This document shows positions 47,529-57,835 of a stretch of 64,000 nt of DNA, piece after piece; the stretch's first letter is position 1; every line of letters starts with the position of its first letter. Source of the stretch: Acidobacteriaceae bacterium (lineage in GTDB: Bacteria; Acidobacteriota; Terriglobia; Terriglobales; Acidobacteriaceae). The position numbers and the translations under genes were made by a program. Location: the NCBI GenBank assembly GCA_003134995.1, contig PLDC01000019.1, positions 397,920 through 461,919 on the forward strand. Direction: 5' to 3'. A model generated the notes under the pieces. The model did no database searches and was not told the DNA's origin. It was given only the letters and a program-made list of their open reading frames with translations.

Positions 47529-48974
47529 ATGAAGTCCATGAAGTTTTTCCATCAGCTCGCCGTGACCGCGGCCATCACCTTCAGCCTGGCGCTGTGCGCT
47601 CGAGCGCAGACTTTTACGAATCTCGCGGCCTTCAATGGCGGGAACGGTGAATATCCAAACTACGGGTCCATGGTTCAGGCCACAAACGGCGATTACTACG
47701 GGACGGCTGATCGAGGCGGAGAGTATGGCGGCGGCGTTGTTTTTGGAGTGACGCCGGCCGGTAAACTGAGCGCGCTCTACAGCTTTTGCGCCCAAACCCA
47801 TTGCTCCGATGGGAACCACCCTTGGGGCGTAGTGCTGGGCAGCGACGGAAATTTCTACGGCGTAGCGAATCAGGGTGGAAACCACATCGGTTCTGGCACA
47901 ATCTTCAGAGTGACCATCGGGGGCAAATTCACCACGCTCCATACCTTTTGCGCGGCCGGTGTCGACTGCACGGACGGCGAATTTCCGGTCGGTCTGGTGC
48001 AGGGGAGCGACGGAAATTTCTATGGAGCGGCAAGTATCGGCGGCGGGACCCACAACGGCGGCGATGGCGGCACCATCTTCGAAATCAGCCCGTCGGGCGA
48101 ATTCAGGAAACTCTACACATTCTGTTCGAGGAGCAACTGTAGCGACGGATCCTACCCCGAGTCGGGACCGATGCAAGCGAACAATGGGGATCTATATGGG
48201 ACGACGTACGATGGCGGATCCCAGGGCTATGGCGTGGTGTACGAGATCACGACGTCCGGAACTTTCAAGGTGCTCTACAACTTCTGCTCGCAGGCTGACT
48301 GCGCGGACGGCGCGGGCCCCTTCGGCGGATTGATCCACGACCCGGATGGGAACCTTTACGGGACCACACTGAACGGCGGAGCCAACGGGTATGGTACGGT
48401 TTTCGAGATTACAATCACCGGAGAATTTATTGTGCTGCACAGCTTCGACAACACGGACGGAGCACACCCCGCGGCTGCGCTGGTCCAAGCCAACGATGGC
48501 AACTTCTACGGGGTTACAAGTAACGGCGGGGGCAGCAACGACGCCGGAACAATTTTTGAGATCACGACGGGCGGCGTATTCAGTTCGCTCTACAGTCTTT
48601 GCCTTCCTTCAGCCTGCAACGGATATTACCCCTCGTCTGTATTGATGCAGGCTACCGACGGTACGTTCCTCGGGACAACCTACAATGGCGGCTCTGATGG
48701 CGACGGCGAAGTCTTCAGCTATTCGAAAGGGCTCGGGCCGCTGGTCAAAACTGTGCCCGTCGCGGGCGCGGCTGGGCAGAGCGTCATCATCCTCGGCAAC
48801 AATCTGACTGGATCGAGCAGCGTCACGTTTAACGGCACTGCGGCGGAGTTTACTGTTGTCTCCGACACTTACATCACGGCGACCGTGCCTCCGGGCGCGA
48901 CTACGGGAACTGTCTCGGTGACTACACCTACTGGTGTGCTTAAGAGCAATCCGGCATTTCAGGTTTTGCCTTAG
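47529..48974 (+). CDS. Secreted GloVer-repeat protein with IPT/TIG domain
   Basis: About 481 residues. ATG 47529 follows GGAGAG and opens a signal peptide (MKSMKFFHQLAVTAAITFSLALCARA). It contains eight or so 45-50-residue repeats, e.g. GSDGNFYGVANQGG ... GTIFRVTIGGKFTTLHTFC, the GloVer tandem repeat that probably folds as a beta-propeller. The C-terminus (GQSVIILGNNLTGSSSVTFNG) is an IPT/TIG Ig-like domain. Extracellular; function unknown. Confidence 0.85.
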   Translation: MKSMKFFHQLAVTAAITFSLALCARAQTFTNLAAFNGGNGEYPNYGSMVQATNGDYYGTADRGGEYGGGVVFGVTPAGKLSALYSFCAQTHCSDGNHPWGVVLGSDGNFYGVANQGGNHIGSGTIFRVTIGGKFTTLHTFCAAGVDCTDGEFPVGLVQGSDGNFYGAASIGGGTHNGGDGGTIFEISPSGEFRKLYTFCSRSNCSDGSYPESGPMQANNGDLYGTTYDGGSQGYGVVYEITTSGTFKVLYNFCSQADCADGAGPFGGLIHDPDGNLYGTTLNGGANGYGTVFEITITGEFIVLHSFDNTDGAHPAAALVQANDGNFYGVTSNGGGSNDAGTIFEITTGGVFSSLYSLCLPSACNGYYPSSVLMQATDGTFLGTTYNGGSDGDGEVFSYSKGLGPLVKTVPVAGAAGQSVIILGNNLTGSSSVTFNGTAAEFTVVSDTYITATVPPGATTGTVSVTTPTGVLKSNPAFQVLP

Positions 48975-49008
48975 TCGGTTGTTCGCGGCGGAGCGAATAA
49001 GTTTCTGA

Positions 49009-49081
49009 AGGTAAAACCCTCGCCTGACCCGCATCTCGCGAGATTTAAGTGGCGCCGGAAAAACCCCGGCGCCTTTTTTTT
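49009..49081 (+). terminator. Terminator cassette, copy 2
   Basis: Matches copy 1 with about four differences in 70 bases, including the upstream TCTCGCGAGA word. Stem at 49051-49058 with 49066-49073, then eight T residues. Serves the GloVer-repeat gene. Confidence 0.92.
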
Positions 49082-49467
49082 GTTTTTGGCGGCTTGACGC
49101 GATGTTGGGCGGGAACCCATAAAAATAAATGGCGATGTTGCATTTTGGAACAGCGGTCGCTGGCGGCCAATCATTCCCCTCACGGTGTGAGCTAAGTCAC
49201 TGACGCGACTTGCTTATTGGTATTTGATTAGTGCGGCTTCCTCTCTTTGAAGAGCAGTTGCCAGCGGTTGGAACGCGACTTTCTACGGGGGGTGGCGAGA
49301 ATTCCATTGACACGATGCGGTTGGGGGGAATAGCTTCAGGTTCGTCTGTTTTTCTCGCGTCCGAAACGTAGTTCCCCCAATCGAGACGCGACTCCCCTCG
49401 GCAAACCACTCGAATTGACGGAAACCTATTTCCGCCGGGCCAAGTTTAAAAATTCTGGAGGCTCGTG
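49082..49467. other. Intergenic region ahead of the propeller pair
   Basis: 386 bases with no convincing gene. It should contain the promoter of the PQQ-like propeller genes. A GGAGG site at 49457-49461 belongs to the first of them. Confidence 0.45.
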
Positions 49468-50664
49468 ATGAAACGCATCCGTGTGGCGTTTTTGGTTCTG
49501 TTCGCATGCTTCGCGTCCGCAGCATTCTGCCAACAGCCTGCGGTCAATCCCCTCAACAACTGGAGCGAGTTCCACCAGAGCGACATGCAGCGCTATAACC
49601 CGTATGAGGATACGCTTGGCGTCAGCAATGTTGCGGACCTGAAACTGAAGTGGGGCTACCCCATGGGCACCGACGAGCCGTCATCGCCTGTGGTGGCCGG
49701 CGGCGTGGTTTACGTCCAGACGTTGGCGGGGCTCTGCGAAGCCTGCGGTATTGTCTTCGCGGTGAAAGACGGCTCCTTGCTGTGGAGCTACAACGAGGGT
49801 CTCGGCGGCGGCTCGGACTCTACGCCCGCCGTGGCTGACGGAGTGCTGTATTTCGGCAACTATTCGGGTTTCGTCCAGGCAATGGATGCCAGCACCGGCG
49901 CATTTTTGTGGATCAGCGAGCCCATCGGCGACTATATCGATTCCTCGCCTGCGGTGGCGCTTGGCATGGTTTTTGTGGGCTCGGCTTTTGACGGCAATAC
50001 CATCGGGACCGTCACTGCTCTCTCAACCATCGACGGGACAGTGGTGTGGTCGTTCTCAACCGGGGCTGAGGTGGCGTCTTCGCCCGCTGTGGTGGGGAAC
50101 GTGGTTTACGTGGGCTCGGAGGACAACAACGTCTACGCGCTGAAAGCCCGCACCGGGGCCAAGCTGTGGAGCTACACCACCGGCGGCTATGTGAATTCGT
50201 CGCCCGCCGTGGCGAACGGGGTGGTGTATGTGGGTTCATGGGACAACAATTTCTATGCGCTGAACGCCACTACGGGCGCCAAGCTGTGGAGCTACACCAC
50301 GGGCGGCGCTGTGCAGTCCTCACCCGCCGTGGCCAATGGCGTGGTTTATGTCGGGTCCGACGACAATTACTTGTATGCCCTGAACGCCACGACCGGCGCG
50401 CTGCTATGGAGCTACAACACCGGCGGCACTGTGTCCTCCCCGGCTGTGGCCAACGGGGTGGTTTATGTCGGCGCGGTGGCACCGAGGGTTGGCTACGGCA
50501 ACAACCTTTATGCGCTGAACGCCAGCACCGGCGCGCTGCTGTGGAGCTACGTCCCCGATATACCGGCGGCGAACACTTCCGCGTACTCGCCGAGCGTGGC
50601 GGATGGGCAAGTTTATTTCGGGTCCAATTACGGAAACAGCGTGGTCGCCTTCGGCCTGAAGTGA
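49468..50664 (+). CDS. Secreted PQQ-like beta-propeller protein, copy 1
   Basis: 398 residues from ATG 49468 (GGAGG six bases upstream) with a signal peptide (MKRIRVAFLVLFACFASAAFC). The body has repeated blades such as TGAKLWSYTTGG followed by SSPAVANGVVYVGS and DNNFYALNA, as in PQQ enzymes and BamB. No PQQ-binding Cys-Cys or active-site Asp is evident, so it is probably a binding or scaffold protein. It is followed by a paralogue. Confidence 0.85.
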   Translation: MKRIRVAFLVLFACFASAAFCQQPAVNPLNNWSEFHQSDMQRYNPYEDTLGVSNVADLKLKWGYPMGTDEPSSPVVAGGVVYVQTLAGLCEACGIVFAVKDGSLLWSYNEGLGGGSDSTPAVADGVLYFGNYSGFVQAMDASTGAFLWISEPIGDYIDSSPAVALGMVFVGSAFDGNTIGTVTALSTIDGTVVWSFSTGAEVASSPAVVGNVVYVGSEDNNVYALKARTGAKLWSYTTGGYVNSSPAVANGVVYVGSWDNNFYALNATTGAKLWSYTTGGAVQSSPAVANGVVYVGSDDNYLYALNATTGALLWSYNTGGTVSSPAVANGVVYVGAVAPRVGYGNNLYALNASTGALLWSYVPDIPAANTSAYSPSVADGQVYFGSNYGNSVVAFGLK

Positions 50665-50729
50665 GAGATAGCTGGCAGTGAAAATGGAGAGGCATTTGCG
50701 GCGTTGAATTTTTCGAATGGAGGCTCATC

Positions 50730-51857
50730 ATGAAACAAATCCGTTTCGCGTTTTTGATTGCGTGTGCATGCTGCGTACCCGCGGCGTGGGGTCAGGAGTC
50801 TGCGGCCAACTCCCTCAACAACTGGAGCGAGTACCACCGGACCGACATGGTCCGCTATAACCCGTATGAGGACGTGCTCAACATCCACAATGTTGGGAAC
50901 CTCGAGTTGAAATGGAGCTACAGCGTTGACACCTATGGATGTTCCGGAACCGCTGTTGCGAATGGGATGGTTTACGCCGGGTTTGGCAACGGCCAAGAGA
51001 TCGCGTTCAATGCCAACACTGGCGCCAAGCTGTGGAGCTACACCACCGGCAACAGTATTTACTCCTTCTCTGCGGTGGCGAATGGGGCGGTGTACTTCGG
51101 CTCCAATGACAACAACGTGTATGCGCTGAATGCCAAGACCGGCGCCAAGCTGTGGAGCTACGCCACTGGCGGCGGGGTGAGTTCCGGGCCTGCCGTAGTG
51201 GACGGTGTGGTGTATATCGGCTCAGGGGACAACAATGTGTATGCGCTGAACGCGAGCACCGGAGCCAAGCTCTGGAGCTACACGACCGGCGGCGGTGTTC
51301 TTTCCTCACCTGCTGTGGTGGACGGAGTGGTGTATGTGGGCTCGTACGACAACAACGTGTACGCGCTGAACGCGAGCACCGGCGCCAAGATCTGGAGCTA
51401 CACCACCGGCGACTTTGTGTTTTCCTCGCCCGCCGTAGTGGATGGGGTGGTTTATGTCGGCTCAGAGGACAACACCTTTTACGCGTTGCAAGCCAGCACT
51501 GGCGCACTGCTCTGGAGCTATACCACCGGCGACTATCTGAGATCCTCTCCCGCGGTGCTGCATGGGGTGGTTTATTTCACCTCGTGGGACCTCAACGCAT
51601 ATGCGCTGAACGCCAGCACCGGCGACTTGGTGTGGAGCTACTATATCGGAGCCACCGGAGGCTCGGGACCAGCCCTGGCGAATGGCGTGGTCTATATCAC
51701 GGCGAACAACGGCGTGACGACCGCGCTAAACATGAGCACCGGCGCCAAGCTGTGGAGCTATCAGAGCAGTCTGCCATTCCTGCCCGCCGTGGCGAATGGA
51801 ATGGTTTATATCGGGGACAACGAATCGGGCAATATTTACGCCTTCGGCCTGAAGTAG
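50730..51857 (+). CDS. Secreted PQQ-like beta-propeller protein, copy 2
   Basis: 375 residues, closely related to the preceding gene in signal peptide, the start of the mature part (NNWSEYHRTDMVRYNPYED) and blade motifs. GGAGG at 50719-50723. Only 65 bases separate the two, so they form a tandem-duplicated transcription unit closed by one terminator at 51860. Confidence 0.85.
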   Translation: MKQIRFAFLIACACCVPAAWGQESAANSLNNWSEYHRTDMVRYNPYEDVLNIHNVGNLELKWSYSVDTYGCSGTAVANGMVYAGFGNGQEIAFNANTGAKLWSYTTGNSIYSFSAVANGAVYFGSNDNNVYALNAKTGAKLWSYATGGGVSSGPAVVDGVVYIGSGDNNVYALNASTGAKLWSYTTGGGVLSSPAVVDGVVYVGSYDNNVYALNASTGAKIWSYTTGDFVFSSPAVVDGVVYVGSEDNTFYALQASTGALLWSYTTGDYLRSSPAVLHGVVYFTSWDLNAYALNASTGDLVWSYYIGATGGSGPALANGVVYITANNGVTTALNMSTGAKLWSYQSSLPFLPAVANGMVYIGDNESGNIYAFGLK

Positions 51858-51859
51858 GG

Positions 51860-51904
51860 TCGCGAGATTTATGTGGCTCCGGAGAAATCCCGGCGCTTTT
51901 TTTC
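51860..51904 (+). terminator. Terminator cassette, copy 3 (shortened)
   Basis: Retains TCGCGAGATTTATGTGG, a stem GCTCCGG/CCGGCGC with one mismatch and seven T residues, three bases behind the propeller stop. The upstream AGGTAAAA part is missing. Confidence 0.85.
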
Positions 51905-51913
51905 TTTGCAATT

Positions 51914-52510
51914 TCAGAAGCGGTAGACGAATGAGGCGATCAGGCGGAGATTGTTCTGGCCCTCGGTGGCGCCGGTTGAATTCACGAAGGTTGTGCGGAG
52001 GTAGTCAACGGCGGCGCGCGCGGCAAACGGCCCGGTGATGGAGCGCTCGACTCCGGCGCCCAGGGCGAACGAAGGCCGATCCTCCCATCCCGCATAGTAG
52101 GTGGTCGCAGTGATGGGAACGGCCCCGTGAATCCAGGCAGCGCCGACCAGGGCGTGCGCGAAGATCTCAGTCTTTCTTCGTCCCAGTGGATAGAACACAG
52201 GCCCGACCATGGCGGTGTAGATCTTGTCGCTTTGGCCGGTTCGGAGAACATCTCCGGCGCGGGCGAAAGTGAAGTCAAGCGTCGCTCCCCAATGCGGCGT
52301 GAATTGTGAAATGACATTCGCGGTGAATCCGTTGAGTGCCACGCGCTGCGAGTTGGGTGCGGCCAGGCTGATGTAGGCGTAACCGGCGCTGGCCTCGAGC
52401 GCAGCTGGGGCGGTCACGGCGCCCGCCGGCCCGTTGCTCGCTTGGCCGAAGAGCGGAGCGCCAAGAAAGAATACCCACAAGAGAGTCTTTGTAATTCTGT
52501 TCGTTTCCAC
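51914..52510 (-). CDS. Outer-membrane beta-barrel protein
   Basis: 198 residues with a signal peptide (about 1-22) and alternating hydrophobic strands ending in FVYRF, the usual aromatic C-terminus of barrel proteins. It resembles the eight-stranded OmpA/OmpW-like porin family: ASAGYAYISL, WGATLDFTFARAG, FALGAGVERSI. Convergent with the propeller pair; function unknown. Confidence 0.78.
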   Translation of the reverse strand: METNRITKTLLWVFFLGAPLFGQASNGPAGAVTAPAALEASAGYAYISLAAPNSQRVALNGFTANVISQFTPHWGATLDFTFARAGDVLRTGQSDKIYTAMVGPVFYPLGRRKTEIFAHALVGAAWIHGAVPITATTYYAGWEDRPSFALGAGVERSITGPFAARAAVDYLRTTFVNSTGATEGQNNLRLIASFVYRF

Positions 52511-52621
52511 GATAGCTATTGGACCCTTTGCTCGACGCCCTTCCGCGAGCGGCGTCTCCTAGTATCTCATCCTCTGATGTTCTGTCAGCTGCTCAAAAGG
52601 ACATCCCCTCTCGTTTCGCTT

Positions 52622-52671
52622 CTCGCGAGGGTTGTAGGGCGCCAGAAAAATGGCGGCTTTTTTGTTTTGCC
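52622..52671 (+). terminator. Terminator cassette, decayed copy 4
   Basis: CTCGCGAGGGTTGTAGGGCG, a stem GCGCCA/TGGCGGC with one mismatch and six T residues. It is forward-oriented but no forward gene ends directly before it, so it seems to be a stray copy ahead of the M61 gene. Confidence 0.65.
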
Positions 52672-52798
52672 GCTGTCTTCTTTCTGACTTCATTGACTTC
52701 GCGGTTTCGCGGAACGTAGGATTCTCACTTGGCGATTCGACCAAACCATTTCCTTATAGCATCGTCTAACGTTCGGAGTTTCGGAGGATCCACCACTC

Positions 52799-54763
52799 AT
52801 GCCGCATTCATTTTGCCGTCGCTGGGGAGTCGCTGCGCTTTTCACGTGTGTGTGCGTCGCACTCACCATAGCCGTGGAGGCGCAGAATTCTCCGGGCCCG
52901 CAGCCTGCGCCGATGCCGCCTCCGATTGTTGCGCCGGTGGACACGCCTTATCCGGGGACGATTTCGCTGGCTGTCGACGTCACCAATGTTACGGATCGCA
53001 TCTTCAATGTGCATGAGACGATTCCGATCAAAGGGCGCGACGTTACGCTGCTCTATCCAGAGTGGCTGCCCGGAACGCACTCGCCCTCGAATCCGGTGAG
53101 CGAAATGGCTGGCCTTGTGATCACGGCCAATGGCAAACGCATTCCGTGGATGCGTGATCGCGTGAACATGTATGCATTCCATGTGGAGACGCCGCAGGAT
53201 GCAAAGGCGCTGGAGGTGAATTTCCAGTTTGTGGCGCCGCAGGATCCAAAACGCGGGCGGATTTCTTCGAAGTTTGCCGATGTTACGTGGAACAGTGTGC
53301 TGCTGTATCCGGCGGGATATTTTTCGCGGGACATTAAGTTTGAAACTGAACTGCGCTTGCCGGAGGGATGGCAGTTTGCCTGTTCGCTTGAGGTGAAGTC
53401 GCAGAAGGGCAACTTGGTTCACTTCAAGGAGACGACGCTGAACACGTTGATCGACTCTCCGCTGTATGCGGGCATTTACTTCAAGCGCGTGGATCTGTCT
53501 AGCGGGACGGATAATTCGGTGTATTTGGATGTGTTCGCCGACAAGCCGGCTGATCTCGAAATTAGCGCGGATGAGCTGCAGTATCACAAAAACCTGGTGA
53601 TCGAGGCGCAGAAACTTTTCAATTCGCATCACTATGGACGCTACGATTTTCTTTTCTCGGTGAGCGACGTCGTCAGCGGCAAAGGGCTTGAGCACCATCA
53701 GTCGAGCGAGGACGGTTCGCGCGCCAATTACTTTACGGATTGGGGCGCGGGCGTAGGCGGGCGGGCTCTGCTGCCGCACGAATACACGCATTCGTGGAAC
53801 GGAAAGTTTCGGCGGCCGGCTGACCTGTGGACGGCTAACTTCAATGTGCCGATGCAGAACGATCTGCTGTGGGTTTATGAAGGCCTGACGGATTATTACG
53901 GCAACGTGCTCACGGCGCGATCGGGAATGAGAACTGCTGAGGAGGGTCGCGATGTATTCGCGCAAATAGCGGCGAACTTCGAAATCAGCCCGGGACGCAC
54001 GTGGCGCTCTCTGGTCGACACCACCAACGGGCCGATTATTACGGCTCATGGTGCTACGCCCGCGACCTGGATGAGTTGGGAGCGTTCGTTCGACTATTAT
54101 CCGGAGTCAGATCTCGTGTGGCTCGATGCTGACACGAAGATTCGCGAGCTGAGCGACGGAAAAAAGTCACTCGACGATTTCGCGAAGCTTTTTTTCGGAA
54201 TAGATAACGGAAGCTACGTGACCGTTACTTATACGTTCGATGACCTGGTGAAGGCGTTGAACACCGTGCAGCCCTACGACTGGGCGGGATTTTTTCGCGC
54301 ACGAGTTTACGAGGTTAATGCGAATGTTCCGGAGAACGGATTTACGCAGGGTGGGTACCGACTGGTGTACAACGATGAGCAGCCGGGGTGGATGAAAAAG
54401 GAAGAGAGCGTTCGCGGGGCGACCTTCGCGACCTCGCTCGGCTTCTCAGTAAGATCAGAGATGGGCGGTATGCCAGGCGGCGGACTGGAGGGCGTTGTGT
54501 GGGACGGCCTTGCTTTCAAGGCGGGCATTACGCCGGACATGCAGCTGCAAGCGGTGAACGATCAGAAATACACGCCGGCGGCATTGCGTGAAGCCATTCT
54601 CGCCGCGGAGAAGAGTAAGGATCCGATCAAGCTCTTGCTCAAGCGTGGCGACGAGTTCGTCACAGTCTCTTTGCATTACCACGGCGGAATGCGCTACCCG
54701 CACCTCGAGAGAGTGGAGAGCACGCCGAACGGGCTGGATGCGATACTCGCGCCGGCGAAGTAG
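52799..54763 (+). CDS. M61-family metallopeptidase with PDZ domain
   Basis: 654 residues with signal peptide (MPHSFCRRWGVAALFTCVCVALTIAVEA). Zinc-binding motif HEYTH at 327-331 and a downstream ligand E361 in WVYEGLTDYYG place it in the glycyl aminopeptidase family. The N-terminal beta-sandwich covers about 45-230; residues about 540-640 form a PDZ domain (GVVWDGLAFKAGITPDMQLQAVN). Probably periplasmic. GGAGG lies 11 bases before the ATG. Confidence 0.92.
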   Translation: MPHSFCRRWGVAALFTCVCVALTIAVEAQNSPGPQPAPMPPPIVAPVDTPYPGTISLAVDVTNVTDRIFNVHETIPIKGRDVTLLYPEWLPGTHSPSNPVSEMAGLVITANGKRIPWMRDRVNMYAFHVETPQDAKALEVNFQFVAPQDPKRGRISSKFADVTWNSVLLYPAGYFSRDIKFETELRLPEGWQFACSLEVKSQKGNLVHFKETTLNTLIDSPLYAGIYFKRVDLSSGTDNSVYLDVFADKPADLEISADELQYHKNLVIEAQKLFNSHHYGRYDFLFSVSDVVSGKGLEHHQSSEDGSRANYFTDWGAGVGGRALLPHEYTHSWNGKFRRPADLWTANFNVPMQNDLLWVYEGLTDYYGNVLTARSGMRTAEEGRDVFAQIAANFEISPGRTWRSLVDTTNGPIITAHGATPATWMSWERSFDYYPESDLVWLDADTKIRELSDGKKSLDDFAKLFFGIDNGSYVTVTYTFDDLVKALNTVQPYDWAGFFRARVYEVNANVPENGFTQGGYRLVYNDEQPGWMKKEESVRGATFATSLGFSVRSEMGGMPGGGLEGVVWDGLAFKAGITPDMQLQAVNDQKYTPAALREAILAAEKSKDPIKLLLKRGDEFVTVSLHYHGGMRYPHLERVESTPNGLDAILAPAK

Positions 54764-54800
54764 AAGTCAGTCAGCGTTCCTCGGCAGCCTGCAGCTTGGT

Positions 54801-54906
54801 AAGGAAGCGAGCCAAACGCGCGATTATTGCGTCGCAAAGAACGCGACGCGTCGCGCGGCTCGCCCGGATCCTTCGGCGGGCAAAAGGCGCCCGCCTCTAG
54901 GATGAC
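54801..54906. repeat. ~105-base interspersed repeat, copy 3 (inverted)
   Basis: Reverse complement of the elements at 23325 and 30366, most like copy 1. It separates the M61 gene from the convergent acyl-CoA synthetase gene. Confidence 0.82.
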
Positions 54907-54934
54907 AATTGTTCAAAGGTGACAATCAAAATTC

Positions 54935-57688
54935 TTAAAGATCCAGAAACGCGGCGACTGAAGTCATATCGTCGTCGGCGCGAATGAGAAATCCATTGCG
55001 CCTGAAGATCAGTTGCATGGCGACGTTGTCCGTCAACATTTCCGCGGACAATTTACTTAGCTTTTCATCGCGCGCGATCTGCACAATACGGCGGAGCAGC
55101 TCGTTGCCGAGTCCGAGTTTCTGATAGCGATCGGCAACCAGCACGGCGACTTCCGCTTCATTCCCCGCGTGAAGCCGGTTCATGCGCCCGACCGCGATGA
55201 TGCGGCGCTCTCCCGTGGCTGGGTCGGTGTATTCGGCAACCAGCGCGAGCTCGCGATCGTAATCTCCAAAACAAATGCGCAAGAGCCGTTCGTGCGATAC
55301 CCGCCGGCTCAGGCTGAGAGAGGCGAAGAAGCGCAAGTAGACGCTCTGATCGGAGAGCGTCTCGTGAAACTTGACCAAGAGCGGTTCGTCCTCGGGGCGA
55401 ATGGGACGGATGGTCACGTGCGTTCCATCTTTCATCGTCCAGGGCGCGACATATTGCAATGGGTAAGGACGAATCGCCGGCTTGGGCAACTGATCAAGAG
55501 TTACCGTAGGACCGTGCAACACGATTCTTGCATCGAGGGCCAGCATGCGTTCTGGCGAAGCCAGCAGGGGATTGATATCGATTTCTGAAATCCACGGTTG
55601 TTCGAGCACGAGCTGGCTGAAGCGGACTAACAGTCGCTCCAGTTCAGCCATGTTGACGGGCTTACGCCCGCGCACTCCTTTGAGCGCAGCGAAGATTTTT
55701 GTTTGCTCCATCATTCTTTGCGCGAGAGTTGTATTCAGCGGCGGAAGAGCCAGAGCGCGATCGCGATACACTTCGACGAGTTGGCCGCCTGAGCCAAACA
55801 AGATTACGGGTCCGAACTGAGGGTCGACGCTGCTACCGAGGATTAGTTCATAGCCATTCAACTTCACCATGGGTTGAACTGTGACGCCGGAGAAATGGTG
55901 GGCGCCGGCTTTTTCCGCAACGGAAGATTCGATCGCCCGATAGGCGGAGCGCACCGCGGCTTCATCCTGCAAGTTCAACTGAATTCCGCCAACATCCGTC
56001 TTGTGCGTGATGGTTTTGGAGAAGACCTTGAGCACGACGGGATAACCAATCTTTGAAGCGAGCGTGGCCGCTTCGTCTTCACTGGCTGCGACGCGCGTCT
56101 CGACCGTGGGGATGCCGTAGAGCGACAGCACCTGCTTCGATTCAGGCTCGGTGAGCAGAACGCGGCCGTGGCCCCGCGCGTTCTGAATGATTTGCTCGAC
56201 CTGATTGCGGGCTGCGCTGGCTGTCTCAGATTGTTCCGTGAGCGCTGGCGTTTCGTAGAGTCCGCGCAGGTTGTAGGTGTAGCGCCACATGTAGGTGAAG
56301 GCGCGCGCCGCGGTATCGGGATAAGAAAAGGTGGGGATGCCCGCCGAATTCAACGCCGCTTCGCCGGCGGCGATGCTGGTCCCTCCCATCCAACTGGCGA
56401 TCACGGGCTTGCCATATTGCTTGGCGTAAGGCTTGAGACGTTCTGCGATCTGCAAGGGGTCGGTCATTCCCTGCGGCGCAAGGATGACGAGCAAGCCATC
56501 GCTGTTCGGATCCTGCGATGCGACTTCGAGCGCGCGCGCATAGCGCTCGGAATCGGCGTCGCCGAGAATGTCGATGGGATTGTTGTGACTCCAGTGCGCG
56601 GGAAGAAATTCATTGAGGCGATTCAGGCTTTCCGGAGAAAGCTCAGCGAGTTCTCCTCCATTGGCTACCAGCGAGTCGGTGGCCAGCACGCCGGGGCCGC
56701 CTGCATTGGTCACGATGGTGAGCCGTGGACCCTTTGGGCGCGGTTGCCTGCCGAGAACTTCCGCCATATAGAAGAGATCCGCGATGTTGTGCACGCGCAA
56801 AACTCCGCAGCGGCGGAAGGCTGCACCGAGCACTTCGTCACTGCCTGTGAGCGAACCCGTGTGCGACGCCGCGGCGCGCGAAGCGGCTTCCGAGCGGCCG
56901 GCTTTAATTACGATGATCGGCTTGGAGAGCGCGACTTCGCGAGCGGCAGACAGGAACGATCGCGCATCTCCCACAGACTCCATGTAGAGCAAAATGCTTT
57001 TGGTATGGGGATCATCGCCGAAGTGGTAAATCAAATCGCCCCAGCTCACGTCGAGCATCGAGCCGGTTGAGACGATCGCACTGAAGCCGACTTTTTCGCG
57101 GTCGCTCCAGTCGAGAATTGCCGTGAGCAGCGCTCCGCTCTGGCTCAGGAACGCGACGCTGCCGGCCTGCGGCGCGTCTTTGGCGAAGGTGGCATTCATC
57201 CCGATGATCGGGTTCATGATGCCCAGGCAATTGGGGCCGATTAACCGCATCGAACTGCGGCGCAATTGCTGCTGAATCTGGCGTTCCAGCGCGACGCCTT
57301 GTTCACCACGTTCCTTGAAGCCAGCAGAAATCACCACTGCGGACTTAACGCCGGCGTCGACGCATTCTCCAATAAGCTGTGGGACGGTCTTCGCTGGTGT
57401 GGCTACGACAGCAAGATCGACAGGTTGTGGGATGTCGCGAATGCTTTTGAAAGCTTTGAGTCCCAACACTTCGGCGCGCTTTGCATTTACTGCATACACT
57501 TTGCCATGGAAGCTACCGCGCAGCAGATTCTCAAGAACGGTTCGGCCCACTGTACCGGGACGATCGGTCGCGCCGATGACGGCCACCGAGCCTGGACTAA
57601 ACATTGCATCCAGTCCGTATTTTGTTGGGGAAGTTTGTTGCTCTTCGTGCGATGGCTGCCCTACAAGGCCAGCTTCGGTCGAACTCAT
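54935..57688 (-). CDS. NDP-forming acyl-CoA synthetase/GNAT fusion (PatZ-like)
   Basis: 917 residues. The N-terminal half has a CoA-binding domain ([22 protein letters not shown]), a ligase domain with [10 protein letters not shown] (the phosphohistidine region) and an ATP-grasp domain ([22 protein letters not shown]). The C-terminal 160 residues are a GNAT acetyltransferase ([21 protein letters not shown] ... [15 protein letters not shown]). This is the plan of PatZ, which acetylates metabolic enzymes and is controlled by CoA metabolites. It lies downstream of the kor genes in the same direction. Confidence 0.9.
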   Translation of the reverse strand: MSSTEAGLVGQPSHEEQQTSPTKYGLDAMFSPGSVAVIGATDRPGTVGRTVLENLLRGSFHGKVYAVNAKRAEVLGLKAFKSIRDIPQPVDLAVVATPAKTVPQLIGECVDAGVKSAVVISAGFKERGEQGVALERQIQQQLRRSSMRLIGPNCLGIMNPIIGMNATFAKDAPQAGSVAFLSQSGALLTAILDWSDREKVGFSAIVSTGSMLDVSWGDLIYHFGDDPHTKSILLYMESVGDARSFLSAAREVALSKPIIVIKAGRSEAASRAAASHTGSLTGSDEVLGAAFRRCGVLRVHNIADLFYMAEVLGRQPRPKGPRLTIVTNAGGPGVLATDSLVANGGELAELSPESLNRLNEFLPAHWSHNNPIDILGDADSERYARALEVASQDPNSDGLLVILAPQGMTDPLQIAERLKPYAKQYGKPVIASWMGGTSIAAGEAALNSAGIPTFSYPDTAARAFTYMWRYTYNLRGLYETPALTEQSETASAARNQVEQIIQNARGHGRVLLTEPESKQVLSLYGIPTVETRVAASEDEAATLASKIGYPVVLKVFSKTITHKTDVGGIQLNLQDEAAVRSAYRAIESSVAEKAGAHHFSGVTVQPMVKLNGYELILGSSVDPQFGPVILFGSGGQLVEVYRDRALALPPLNTTLAQRMMEQTKIFAALKGVRGRKPVNMAELERLLVRFSQLVLEQPWISEIDINPLLASPERMLALDARIVLHGPTVTLDQLPKPAIRPYPLQYVAPWTMKDGTHVTIRPIRPEDEPLLVKFHETLSDQSVYLRFFASLSLSRRVSHERLLRICFGDYDRELALVAEYTDPATGERRIIAVGRMNRLHAGNEAEVAVLVADRYQKLGLGNELLRRIVQIARDEKLSKLSAEMLTDNVAMQLIFRRNGFLIRADDDMTSVAAFLDL

Positions 57689-57835
57689 AAAGCTCCTTCA
57701 CGCTTCAACGTTGCCGGGAGACAAACATGGATAGCTTAAGGATAGACCAACCGCGAATGCGATCTTCAGCCAAATCGCAGGTAGTAGTTCTAATTCGGTT
57801 CAAATCAGAACGCATTCTGCACGACGATGAAGATG

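Noticed and set aside
52808-54049. 413-codon reverse ORF opposite the M61 peptidase
   Set aside because: It mirrors a well-supported metallopeptidase gene, is very rich in Arg, and shows no domain; a high-GC shadow frame.
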